Below, piece by piece: positions 8,269 through 15,048 of a stretch of 64,000 nt of DNA; positions within the stretch are counted from its first letter, which is position 1; each line of letters starts with the position of its first letter. Position numbers and translations under genes: made by a program. Origin of the DNA: Sphingomonas sp. (GTDB lineage: Bacteria; Pseudomonadota; Alphaproteobacteria; Sphingomonadales; Sphingomonadaceae); the NCBI RefSeq assembly GCF_017745215.1, contig NZ_JAGHZV010000001.1:486893-550892 (forward strand), in the 5' to 3' direction. The notes below the pieces were generated by a model that saw nothing but the letters and a program-made list of their open reading frames with translations, ran no database searches and had not been told where the DNA came from.

Positions 8269-9333
8269 ATGCGCGACATAGGCCGTCGGGACTTCGTCGT
8301 GTTGGGCGCCGCGATGACGTTGCTCGGAGCGCGACCGGGACGGGCATTCGCGCGCGAGTCGTCTCCCGACCCGCTGGCCGGGCTCGATCCCGAACTACGC
8401 CCCGTCGCGCGCCGGCTGCTCGAGGCGGCACGCAGTGCGCCGCCACTTACCGCGGCAACGCTCGCGCAGGCGCGGCCCGGAGGCGCCGCCTATGCGGCTC
8501 CCCTGCGCGCCGATATCCCAGTCGAGACACGTGTCATTCCCGGGATGCCCGAGAATCCGGAGGTCACCGTACACATCGTCAACGCACGGCCCGTCGAGAA
8601 ACGCCCCGCGATCCTCCACACCCACGGCGGCGGGTTCATCCTCGGTGCCGCGAAATGGGAACTCCGCTATCTCCAGGACATCGCCGCTGCGCTCGACTGC
8701 GTGATCCTGTCGGTCGAATACCGGCTGGCGCCCGAGACACGCTATGCCGGCTCGATCGAAGACAATTATGCCGGGCTGAAATGGCTCCACGCCCATGCGC
8801 CGGAACTGGGCGGTGATCCTGCCCGCATCGCGCTGCTGGGCGAAAGTGCCGGCGGCGGCCATGCGGCGCTGCTCGCGATCGCGGCGCGCGACCGGGGCGA
8901 AGTGCCCGTGGCACTCCAGCTCCTCCTTTATCCAATGCTCGACGACCGGACCGGCAGCACCCGCGCGGCGCCATCACATCTTCCGCCGATCGTCTGGGAC
9001 GCAGCGCTGAACCGCCTCGGCTGGCGATCTTTCCTGGGCATGGAGCCCGGAGACGCTGATGTCCCGGTCCGCGCAGTACCCGCTCGCACGCGCGACCTGG
9101 CGGGTCTTCCGCCCGCCTATATCGCGGTGGGCGGGCTCGATCTCTTCGCCGATGAGGACATCGATTATGCCCGGCGGCTGACCGACGCGGGCGTGCCGAC
9201 CGAATTGCTGGTCGTGCCCGGCGCGTTCCACGCGTTCGACCGGCTGGCGCCCGATACGGCGATCGCCCGCCGCTTCGATCGGGCCAAGCTCGACGCGCTG
9301 CGTCGCGCGTTCGGACTTTCCGGCGCCGCCTGA
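8269..9333 (+). CDS. HSL-type alpha/beta hydrolase (esterase), Tat-like signal
   Basis: 354 aa from ATG 8269, chosen over an upstream start because a purine-rich GAGAGGAGCGAGAGG precedes it and it places the RRDFVVLGAAM Tat-like signal at the N-terminus. The oxyanion hole HTHGGGFILG, nucleophile elbow GESAGGG, acid loop GGLDLFADE and C-terminal PGAFHAFD are all present, giving a complete catalytic triad. This family prefers short to medium acyl esters. It is monocistronic, downstream of operator site 4, and is the fourth clear esterase in the locus. Together with the sucrase and fructokinase next to it, this suggests deacylation of a sugar ester; that is inference. Confidence 0.88.
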   Translation: MRDIGRRDFVVLGAAMTLLGARPGRAFARESSPDPLAGLDPELRPVARRLLEAARSAPPLTAATLAQARPGGAAYAAPLRADIPVETRVIPGMPENPEVTVHIVNARPVEKRPAILHTHGGGFILGAAKWELRYLQDIAAALDCVILSVEYRLAPETRYAGSIEDNYAGLKWLHAHAPELGGDPARIALLGESAGGGHAALLAIAARDRGEVPVALQLLLYPMLDDRTGSTRAAPSHLPPIVWDAALNRLGWRSFLGMEPGDADVPVRAVPARTRDLAGLPPAYIAVGGLDLFADEDIDYARRLTDAGVPTELLVVPGAFHAFDRLAPDTAIARRFDRAKLDALRRAFGLSGAA

Positions 9334-9342
9334 CCCATCCGC

Positions 9343-10257
9343 TCAGGCCGACTCGAGCGCGGCGAGCGCGAGCGCCACGGCGCCCATCGGCCCGGCATCC
9401 GGCCCCAACGCGGCGGACAGGATGATCTCCGCTGCGGTTTCCGCCGTGAGGAACGGCAGATAGGCGCCCAGCCTCGCAACCGTCAGGCGACGCACCTCGG
9501 GCAGCAGGAAGCTCCGTGACAGCGCGACGCTGCCGCCGAACAGGATCCGTTCCGCCGAGACGGCAAGCAGGATCGCGCCGGTCAATTCCGCAAGGTCGAA
9601 GGCGATGTGGCGCCAGGCGGGATGGTCGTCGGGCACGGTCGCCGGGTCCGCACCGAAGCGCGCGGCAAGCGCCGGCCCGGCGATCAGCCCTTCGATGCAG
9701 TCGCCATGGAACGGGCAGGCGCCGGCGAAGTCGTCCCCCGGCGCGCGCCGCAGCCGCAGGTGGCCGATTTCCGGATGCATGGCGCCATGGACCGCCCTGC
9801 CGCCGATCAGCAGCCCCCCGCCCAGTCCCGTACCGATGGTGACGTAGCAGAGCGTGTCGCAATCCCGGCCGGCGCCCCAGCGATATTCGGCGAGTGCGGC
9901 ACCATTCACATCGGTGTCGATCCGCCAGGGGCAATCGACGGAATCGGTGAGGGCCCGGGCGACCGCGGCTCCGCTCCAGTGCGGCTTGGGAGTCGCCAGG
10001 ATGCTGCCGAACCCCGGGCGCTCGGGTGCGAGTTGCAGCGGACCGAAGGACGCGATCCCTATCGCCGACAGGGGGGCGTGCGAATGCCAGGCGAGCAGTT
10101 GCGCCTTGAGCCGAGCCAGCGTTTCCTGTGGCGTGGTCGTGGGAACGACGAAACGCTCTCCGATCGTGGTCCCGTCCGTCAGCACGGCGATCGACTTGGT
10201 TCCACCAAGCTCGACGCCCGCGAGCCGGGTGGCCGTCACGCCCGCAGATCCAGCCAT
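9343..10257 (-). CDS. ROK-family sugar kinase, probable fructokinase
   Basis: 304 aa, cytoplasmic. The phosphate-binding loop ELGGTKSIAVL is near residues 16-26, followed by TDVNGAALAE, GTGLGGGLLI and HPEIGHLRL. The Cys/His zinc cluster CPFHGDCIEGL is of the kind seen in Mak/ScrK-type fructokinases and not in plain glucokinases. It should phosphorylate fructose to fructose-6-phosphate. The start overlaps the end of the GH68 gene by 22 bases, so the two are translationally linked and form the core route sucrose to fructose to fructose-6-phosphate. Regulated with GH68 through operator site 5. Confidence 0.88.
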   Translation of the reverse strand: MAGSAGVTATRLAGVELGGTKSIAVLTDGTTIGERFVVPTTTPQETLARLKAQLLAWHSHAPLSAIGIASFGPLQLAPERPGFGSILATPKPHWSGAAVARALTDSVDCPWRIDTDVNGAALAEYRWGAGRDCDTLCYVTIGTGLGGGLLIGGRAVHGAMHPEIGHLRLRRAPGDDFAGACPFHGDCIEGLIAGPALAARFGADPATVPDDHPAWRHIAFDLAELTGAILLAVSAERILFGGSVALSRSFLLPEVRRLTVARLGAYLPFLTAETAAEIILSAALGPDAGPMGAVALALAALESA

Positions 10258-11408
10258 GCACCGTCCCCGCTCAGCACCAGGCGCAGCATCGGCGCGAAAC
10301 TGGCACCGAAGCGGCGCGGTCCGGAATAGCTTTCACCGGCGCCCCATTCGTCGACGAAGCTGGTCACCGAGAGATCGGGGAGCACCAGCCAGCTATAGGC
10401 CTGCTTCGGTGCTTCGGGCGGGTTGGCGAAGACGAGCCCGGTGCCGTTGATCGGTCGCCAGCCGCGGTCGATCCGCTCCGACACCATGCCGTAGAGGCCC
10501 GTAGGGCCCATGGGCCCCTCGGGATTGAAGACGTGGCGTTGGGTCGACCAGAAAAGATAATAGAGGCCGTCGCGTTGGAGCATGTGTGGGCGCTCGAGCT
10601 CGTTGTTGAGCGTGTCGGCACTGACGAGCGGCGGCAGGATGCGCCATTCCTTCCCTTCGACGTCCCCCGCGATGGCAGCGCCGATCACGCCGTTGAACTC
10701 CGACGACGAGCCCGCCAGCGATGCCGCGAAGAGGAGATATTGCGCGCCCGACGCCGGATCGAGGAAATAGGCGGGATCGCGAAAGGCCTTGATCCGCCCC
10801 ACTTCGGCGGCGCCCGCGTCGCTCGCCATGTAGAGCACAGGATCGCGCACGACGATCTCTTGCAGGTCGCGCCAGTGGCAGAGGCGAGGGGACTTGTCCG
10901 ATTCCCGATCCAGCGTCGCGATGGCGCGGTACAGCCGCTGCTCGAAGGTAAGGGTAGGTTCGCCACGCCGCCCGGTCGCGGTGAAGTAGAGCGTCAGCGT
11001 TGTCCCATCGGGTTCAAGCACTGCCGAGCCCGACCATTCGCGGCTGCCGGGCGAGAAGCCGTCCGGCATCGCCGGGCCGAGATGCCGCCAGTCCTCGCCA
11101 CGCCGCGCGAGCAGATGGATGCGGGCATGGCCATGGCGCTCGTCGGGATCGGGGAAGCGCGGCGCGCCGAGCGCCATCCAGAGCGTGGTGCCGTCCTCCA
11201 GCGCCGCGGGATGGCCGTCGCGCTGCTGGACGGGCCAGGCATCCCAGACATCGAGATCGTCCGCGATGCGTTTGAAGTCACCTTCGCCGATCAGCGGCGC
11301 GCCGGCAGGCGTTTGGCTGCCAATCGCTTCCACCTGCACCGCCGACCAGGCCGCAGGCTGATATGCTCCCGAAGACGGCTCGGGATTCAAGGTGGCCGGC
11401 TGTGTCAA
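10236..11408 (-). CDS. Glycoside hydrolase family 68 sucrase/levansucrase-type enzyme
   Basis: About 390 aa. GH68 hallmarks appear in order: VWDAWPVQ (nucleophile Asp), EWSGSA, FRDP (transition-state Asp), ELERPHM (acid/base Glu), GPTGLYGMVS, PINGTGLVFANP and VTSFVDEW. The pattern matches Zymomonas sucrases, which split sucrose or transfer fructosyl groups. No signal peptide is visible, as in those enzymes, so it may act in the cytoplasm or leave by another route. The open frame extends to 11537, but that TTG lies inside the operator. TTG 11408, after a GAGGGG ribosome site, is preferred and gives MTQPATLNPEP. Downstream of the LacI gene on the same strand and co-transcribed with the fructokinase. 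Hydrolase versus levan-forming activity is undecided. Confidence 0.9.
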   Translation of the reverse strand: MTQPATLNPEPSSGAYQPAAWSAVQVEAIGSQTPAGAPLIGEGDFKRIADDLDVWDAWPVQQRDGHPAALEDGTTLWMALGAPRFPDPDERHGHARIHLLARRGEDWRHLGPAMPDGFSPGSREWSGSAVLEPDGTTLTLYFTATGRRGEPTLTFEQRLYRAIATLDRESDKSPRLCHWRDLQEIVVRDPVLYMASDAGAAEVGRIKAFRDPAYFLDPASGAQYLLFAASLAGSSSEFNGVIGAAIAGDVEGKEWRILPPLVSADTLNNELERPHMLQRDGLYYLFWSTQRHVFNPEGPMGPTGLYGMVSERIDRGWRPINGTGLVFANPPEAPKQAYSWLVLPDLSVTSFVDEWGAGESYSGPRRFGASFAPMLRLVLSGDGAWLDLRA

Positions 11409-11533
11409 CGTGACGATCCCCTCAAGACGAAAGGCGACTGCTTCGCTGCCGGGAGGCGCGAGACCGCGCCGGACCCACAGCAGTGCTGACCACCCCTCTG
11501 GAGTCAGCCTTCTAGAAAATTCGAAGGAATTAC

Positions 11534-11545
11534 GCAATCGATTGC
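11534..11545. promoter_or_regulatory. LacI-type operator, site 5 (GCAATCGATTGC)
   Basis: Perfect 12-bp palindrome 126 bases upstream of the chosen GH68 start and 50 bases after the LacI stop. It would overlap the -35 region of a promoter for the GH68-fructokinase operon. Confidence 0.8.
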
Positions 11546-11594
11546 AATGCGATTCGGCGCTATTTCCCGAGCCTGGCCACAGGATGCGGAGCGT

Positions 11595-12611
11595 TCAGGT
11601 GGAAGCGCGGACGACCAGTTCGGGATTGAGGACGACCGAGCCGGTCTGCTTGCCTTCGATCCGCTTCAGCAGGGCCTCGACCATGTGTGCCGCGCCGCCC
11701 GCGATGTCCTGGCGAATGGTGGTGAGCGGCGGGGCGCTGAGGCGAGCGATGGGCAGGTCGTCGAAGCCGACAACCCTCACGTCGCCGGGCACCGTGCGCC
11801 CGCGGCCGGCGAGCACCTGGATCGCCGCGACGGCGATTAGATCCGAGGCCGCGAAGATTCCGTCGGGCAATTCGGCGCACGTATCGAGGAAGGCGGCGAT
11901 CTCGGCACCGCTGAGCTCGGCCTCGAGATGGGTCGAGATTTCGAGCAGTTTCACTCGATCGCTGGCCTCGCGGACGGCAGCGCGCGCGCCTTCGAGGCGA
12001 AGCGCGAGCTCGATCGCCTGCACATTGCCGAAGAAGGCGATGCTACGGCAGCCGCGCTCGATCAGATGTTGGACGGCGAGCCGGCCGCCCAGGAAATTGT
12101 CGGTGCCCACCGAGCAATGCGTCTGTCCCTGGACGAATCCGCCCCAGGCTACCATCGGCAGGTAATTGCGCGCCGCGGCGTCCAGCACTTGCGACTGGTC
12201 CGACTGGCCGATGATCAGGAAGCCGTCCACGCGGTCGGCTTCGATCATCTTCTGCAGCCAGTCGGGCCGGTCGGGGATGACGCGCGAGAGCATCAGGTCG
12301 AACCCGCGCTCGGTCAGTTCGTCGGCGAGGCAGCCGATCATCGTCATGAAGAAGGGATCGGAGATGTGCTGGCCGCGCTCGTGGCCGAGCGGGATCACCA
12401 CGCCGATCGCCCCCCGGCGGCGGATGCGCAAGTTGCGCGCGAGCGAGCTCGGCTGGAAATCATGTTCCTCGGCGAGCTTGCGGATACGCTCGGCCGTCTC
12501 GGAACTGACGACTTCCTTGCCCGCCAGCGCGCGCGAAACCGTCGCTGCGGAAACGCCTGCCAGCGCCGCAAGGTCGTAGATCGTGCGGATCTTCTTCGGC
12601 AAGCCCTGCAT
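11595..12611 (-). CDS. LacI-family transcriptional regulator of the sucrose/ester locus
   Basis: 338 aa from the ATG at 12611. The N-terminal helix-turn-helix reads TIYDLAALAGVSAATVSRAL (residues about 9-28) and is followed by the hinge helix (FQPSSLARNLR). The periplasmic-binding-protein-like effector domain starts at GAIGVVIP and ends with the family-typical VGFDDLPIARLSAPPLTTIRQD. It lies between the MFS gene upstream and the GH68 gene downstream on the same strand. The six GCAATCGATTGC palindromes around it have the size and central CG symmetry of LacI-family operators, so it is the obvious local repressor. The likely inducer is a sugar from the pathway (sucrose, fructose or a phosphate), which cannot be told from sequence. 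Confidence 0.92.
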   Translation of the reverse strand: MQGLPKKIRTIYDLAALAGVSAATVSRALAGKEVVSSETAERIRKLAEEHDFQPSSLARNLRIRRRGAIGVVIPLGHERGQHISDPFFMTMIGCLADELTERGFDLMLSRVIPDRPDWLQKMIEADRVDGFLIIGQSDQSQVLDAAARNYLPMVAWGGFVQGQTHCSVGTDNFLGGRLAVQHLIERGCRSIAFFGNVQAIELALRLEGARAAVREASDRVKLLEISTHLEAELSGAEIAAFLDTCAELPDGIFAASDLIAVAAIQVLAGRGRTVPGDVRVVGFDDLPIARLSAPPLTTIRQDIAGGAAHMVEALLKRIEGKQTGSVVLNPELVVRAST

Positions 12612-12663
12612 CCTCGATGCTCGGGTCGTATCGCGGCTCGCGCGGCCGGGCAATGGCGAAGGC

Positions 12664-13938
12664 TCAGGCGTGCAGCGGAAGCCCGGCCTCGGATGCGTCG
12701 CCCGAGGCCGCCTCACCATAGTCGGCGCGGTTGCGCTGCGCGAGCCGCGCCGCGACCGGGCGGCGGATGAGGTTCCACAGGCACATCGCCGCGAGCAGCG
12801 TCGCGAAGCCGCCGCCCAACGCCATGCTGTAGTCGGTGTTGCCCAGCGCGTCCCCGACCGCCGCCATCGACAATGGCGCCAGCACCGCGCCCACGCAGGT
12901 GAAGAACAGCAGCAGGCCGGCGATCGATCCGTGCCGGTCCCGCTCGAAACACGAGATACCCGTCGAGTTGAGTGTCGGATAGAGGACCGACATGAAGATG
13001 CCCGTCGCCGGGAGCGCGAACACCGCGGCGCTGCGGCCACCGACCATCGCGATCCAGAACAGCGCGGCCATCGCGCAGCTGCAGATCACCAGCACGACGC
13101 TCCATTCCAGCCGCGCCAGCAGCCACGCGCCGACGAAGCGCCCGACCGCGCGGAGAATGAAGAAGATCGAGACGACATAGGCGGCGAGCCAGGCGCCGGC
13201 GCCCTGATAGCCCTCGAAATAGGTCGGCGCCCAGACGTAGATCGCGGCCTCCGCCGCGACATAGAGCATCAGCGCGGCGGAGAAGAACAGCGCGGCCGGA
13301 TCGCCGAGCATCCGGATCGAATCGCGCGGATCGGCGCGTTCCTTCGACACGTGCACGGGTGCGGGGAAGGGCGCGAAGAAGGTCCCGGCGATCAGGATCA
13401 GGCACAGCCCGCCGGCGATCAGATAGACCCACTTCCAGCTCGCGCCGCTCGACAGCGAGAAGGCCACGATCGCCGGGCCGATGATCGCGCCGACGCCAAA
13501 GAACCCTTCGACGAGGTTCATCGTCGCGGCATGCTCGCGCGTCGACTTGGACACGTCGCCGATCAGCGCCAGCGCGCCGGCCTTGAAGATGCCGATCCCC
13601 AGGCCCGACAGGAACAGCAGCGCGACGAAGAAGCCGAAGTCATGTCCCACCGCGAACAGCATCGAAGTGGCGCAGAACAGCGCCAACCCCAGCAGGATGG
13701 TCCGCTTGCGCCCGAACCGGTCGGCGAGGAAGCCCAGCGCGATCGCCGAAAGGCCGATGCCGGACATGGTGGCATAATGGAAGGAGCCGGCCGCGGTCAT
13801 GCCCAAGCCGAACTCGCGGATGATCTCGGGAATGACCGTGCCGACCGAATCGGTGGTCATCGCGAACGAGGCGAACATGAGGAAGATCAGCGCCTTGAGC
13901 AGTGACGTTGAAATTCCGCTTTGGCCGTCCGTCGCCAT
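12664..13938 (-). CDS. MFS transporter, probable sugar carrier
   Basis: 424 aa with about 12 hydrophobic segments. The conserved loop 2-3 motif reads GFLADRFGRKRTILL and a matching charged loop is present mid-protein. The start at ATG 13938 has a GGGGAGGAATC ribosome site; an in-frame upstream ATG would overlap the operator. Inner-membrane carriers of this type take up sugars by proton symport. It is the first gene on the minus strand before the LacI gene (52-base gap), so carrier and regulator are probably one transcript and autoregulated through operator site 6. It would bring the deacylated sugar from periplasm to cytoplasm. Confidence 0.85.
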   Translation of the reverse strand: MATDGQSGISTSLLKALIFLMFASFAMTTDSVGTVIPEIIREFGLGMTAAGSFHYATMSGIGLSAIALGFLADRFGRKRTILLGLALFCATSMLFAVGHDFGFFVALLFLSGLGIGIFKAGALALIGDVSKSTREHAATMNLVEGFFGVGAIIGPAIVAFSLSSGASWKWVYLIAGGLCLILIAGTFFAPFPAPVHVSKERADPRDSIRMLGDPAALFFSAALMLYVAAEAAIYVWAPTYFEGYQGAGAWLAAYVVSIFFILRAVGRFVGAWLLARLEWSVVLVICSCAMAALFWIAMVGGRSAAVFALPATGIFMSVLYPTLNSTGISCFERDRHGSIAGLLLFFTCVGAVLAPLSMAAVGDALGNTDYSMALGGGFATLLAAMCLWNLIRRPVAARLAQRNRADYGEAASGDASEAGLPLHA

Positions 13939-13994
13939 GATTCCTCCCCGGGATCCGGCCGTCCGCCAGTCTCTCAACGCCATCCTAATGTGAT

Positions 13995-14006
13995 GCAATC
14001 GATTGT
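13995..14006. promoter_or_regulatory. LacI-type operator, site 6 (GCAATCGATTGT)
   Basis: An 11-of-12 palindrome match 57 bases upstream of the MFS start, giving control of carrier and regulator. The deviation (final T) is the same as in site 1. Confidence 0.75.
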
Positions 14007-14127
14007 AAACCCTGTTCCACTTACGAAATCCCGCAGAGTAGGGTTCGCCGGCGACTGCTTCAATTTTGAAGAAGCGCGTCTTCGTGCAGGTAATCGCTGT
14101 TGAAGTCGCCGGGGGAGCTAACCCTTA

Positions 14128-14210
14128 GCCGCTGGCGCCCGGGAAACCTCGACCAGCGATGCAGGCACCCACGTAGGTGGGCCGCCCTCGTTTCCGCCCA
14201 GGCTAGTGGC
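14128..14210. ncRNA. Candidate structured RNA (family and strand unresolved)
   Basis: The 400-base gap 14007-14406 has no convincing gene but holds a long irregular hairpin. The outer pairing is 14128-14133 with 14205-14210 (one G-U), then 14137-14139 with 14201-14203, 14142-14147 with 14190-14195, and an apical CCCAC-GTAG-GTGGG stem at 14168-14181. The inner bulges resemble the open bubble of 6S RNA, but I cannot confirm a family. Either strand could be the transcript. Confidence 0.3.
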
Positions 14211-14406
14211 ATAGGCAGGCCGCTCGATTGATGCGGCGGAAGAATTCCATCGGTTCGAGGCATTTGCGCGATTCCGCAGCGACGTTTCGGGTAAGATACT
14301 GATTTTATTTTCGAATTATGGATCAGCCCGAGGCGGCGCGCGTTCTGGAATGGACCGGTCACCACGGATCGGCGGGCGATTTCGCCACATGCTTCAGGAG
14401 ATGACG

Positions 14407-14631
14407 ATGGCTGAAAACCAGAACCAGAACGAAAACCAGATTCCGGGCGGCGGCCAGCAGCAGCAGGGTCAGCAGGGCATCGAGCGCCAGCAGAATCAGC
14501 AGAACCGCCAGCAGAGCGGGAGCCAGGCGGGCAACGGCCTGGATGACGATGACGACAGCCAGGCGGGCCAGGACGACGCGACCGGCCAGGGCAATCAGGC
14601 CGGCGGGACCGGCGCAGACCAGAGCCGCTGA
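14407..14631 (+). CDS. Small Gln-rich acidic disordered protein
   Basis: 74 aa, start ATG 14407 after AGGAG with six bases of spacing; an in-frame ATG at 14401 overlaps that ribosome site. The sequence is low complexity: Asn/Gln repeats and QQ pairs in the first half, a run of five Asp near residue 46, then Gly/Ala/Asp/Gln. No hydrophobic segment, signal peptide or Cys. It should be intrinsically disordered and soluble. I do not recognise a family. Hydrophilic disordered proteins of this sort are often tied to desiccation or osmotic stress, and the neighbours also look stress-related, but this is only a suggestion. A hairpin terminator follows at 14676-14702. Confidence 0.65.
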   Translation: MAENQNQNENQIPGGGQQQQGQQGIERQQNQQNRQQSGSQAGNGLDDDDDSQAGQDDATGQGNQAGGTGADQSR

Positions 14632-14675
14632 TCGTCTCGCGTGCGGCTGCGGCATCCCCGCGGCATCGTTCTTGG

Positions 14676-14708
14676 AAGGGCTGGCCCCCAAAGCCGGCCC
14701 TTTCCTTT
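14676..14708 (+). terminator. Hairpin terminator after the Gln-rich gene
   Basis: 10-bp stem 14676-14685 / 14693-14702 (one G-T wobble), seven-base loop, followed by a T-rich stretch. Confidence 0.7.
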
Positions 14709-14752
14709 ATGCCTCAGGCCGACGGCCCCCGAGGGGCTTGCCTTTCCGCGGC

Positions 14753-15034
14753 TCAGTCGCGCTTCTTGTCGAACAGCGCGCGCAGTTCGTCCTTGGCGTT
14801 CTCGAGCGTGTCGCGACGTTCCCTCGGCAGATTGTCGCCGGCGCGATTGATGTAGAAGGTCAGCATCCCCATCGCCGATTGCAACGGCGTCCCCTTGCGG
14901 CGCTTGCTGTGCTCCGCCGAGCGTTTGAGGGACTCGGCGATCGCCTTGGGATCGTCCTTGGTGAACACGCCTTCGTCGAGGTCGAGCGCGTCGGAGTGCT
15001 CGGTCACCTTCTGCGACCATTTGTGTGCGGCCAT
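14753..15034 (-). CDS. DUF3175-type small protein
   Basis: 93 aa, beginning MAAHKWSQKVTEHSDALDLDEGVF. It contains KSLKRSAEHSKRRK-like basic and helical parts and ends in a charged helix. The W-S-Q-x-V-T start and the layout match the DUF3175 family, whose function is unknown; members are small soluble proteins common in soil and plant-associated proteobacteria. The start at 15034 has an AGGAGA site 12 bases away and lies 14 bases after the stop of the glucose dehydrogenase gene, so it is the second gene of that operon. A longer frame upstream is only the gcd gene read in another frame. Confidence 0.75.
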   Translation of the reverse strand: MAAHKWSQKVTEHSDALDLDEGVFTKDDPKAIAESLKRSAEHSKRRKGTPLQSAMGMLTFYINRAGDNLPRERRDTLENAKDELRALFDKKRD

Positions 15035-15048
15035 GGCGGTCCAGTCTC

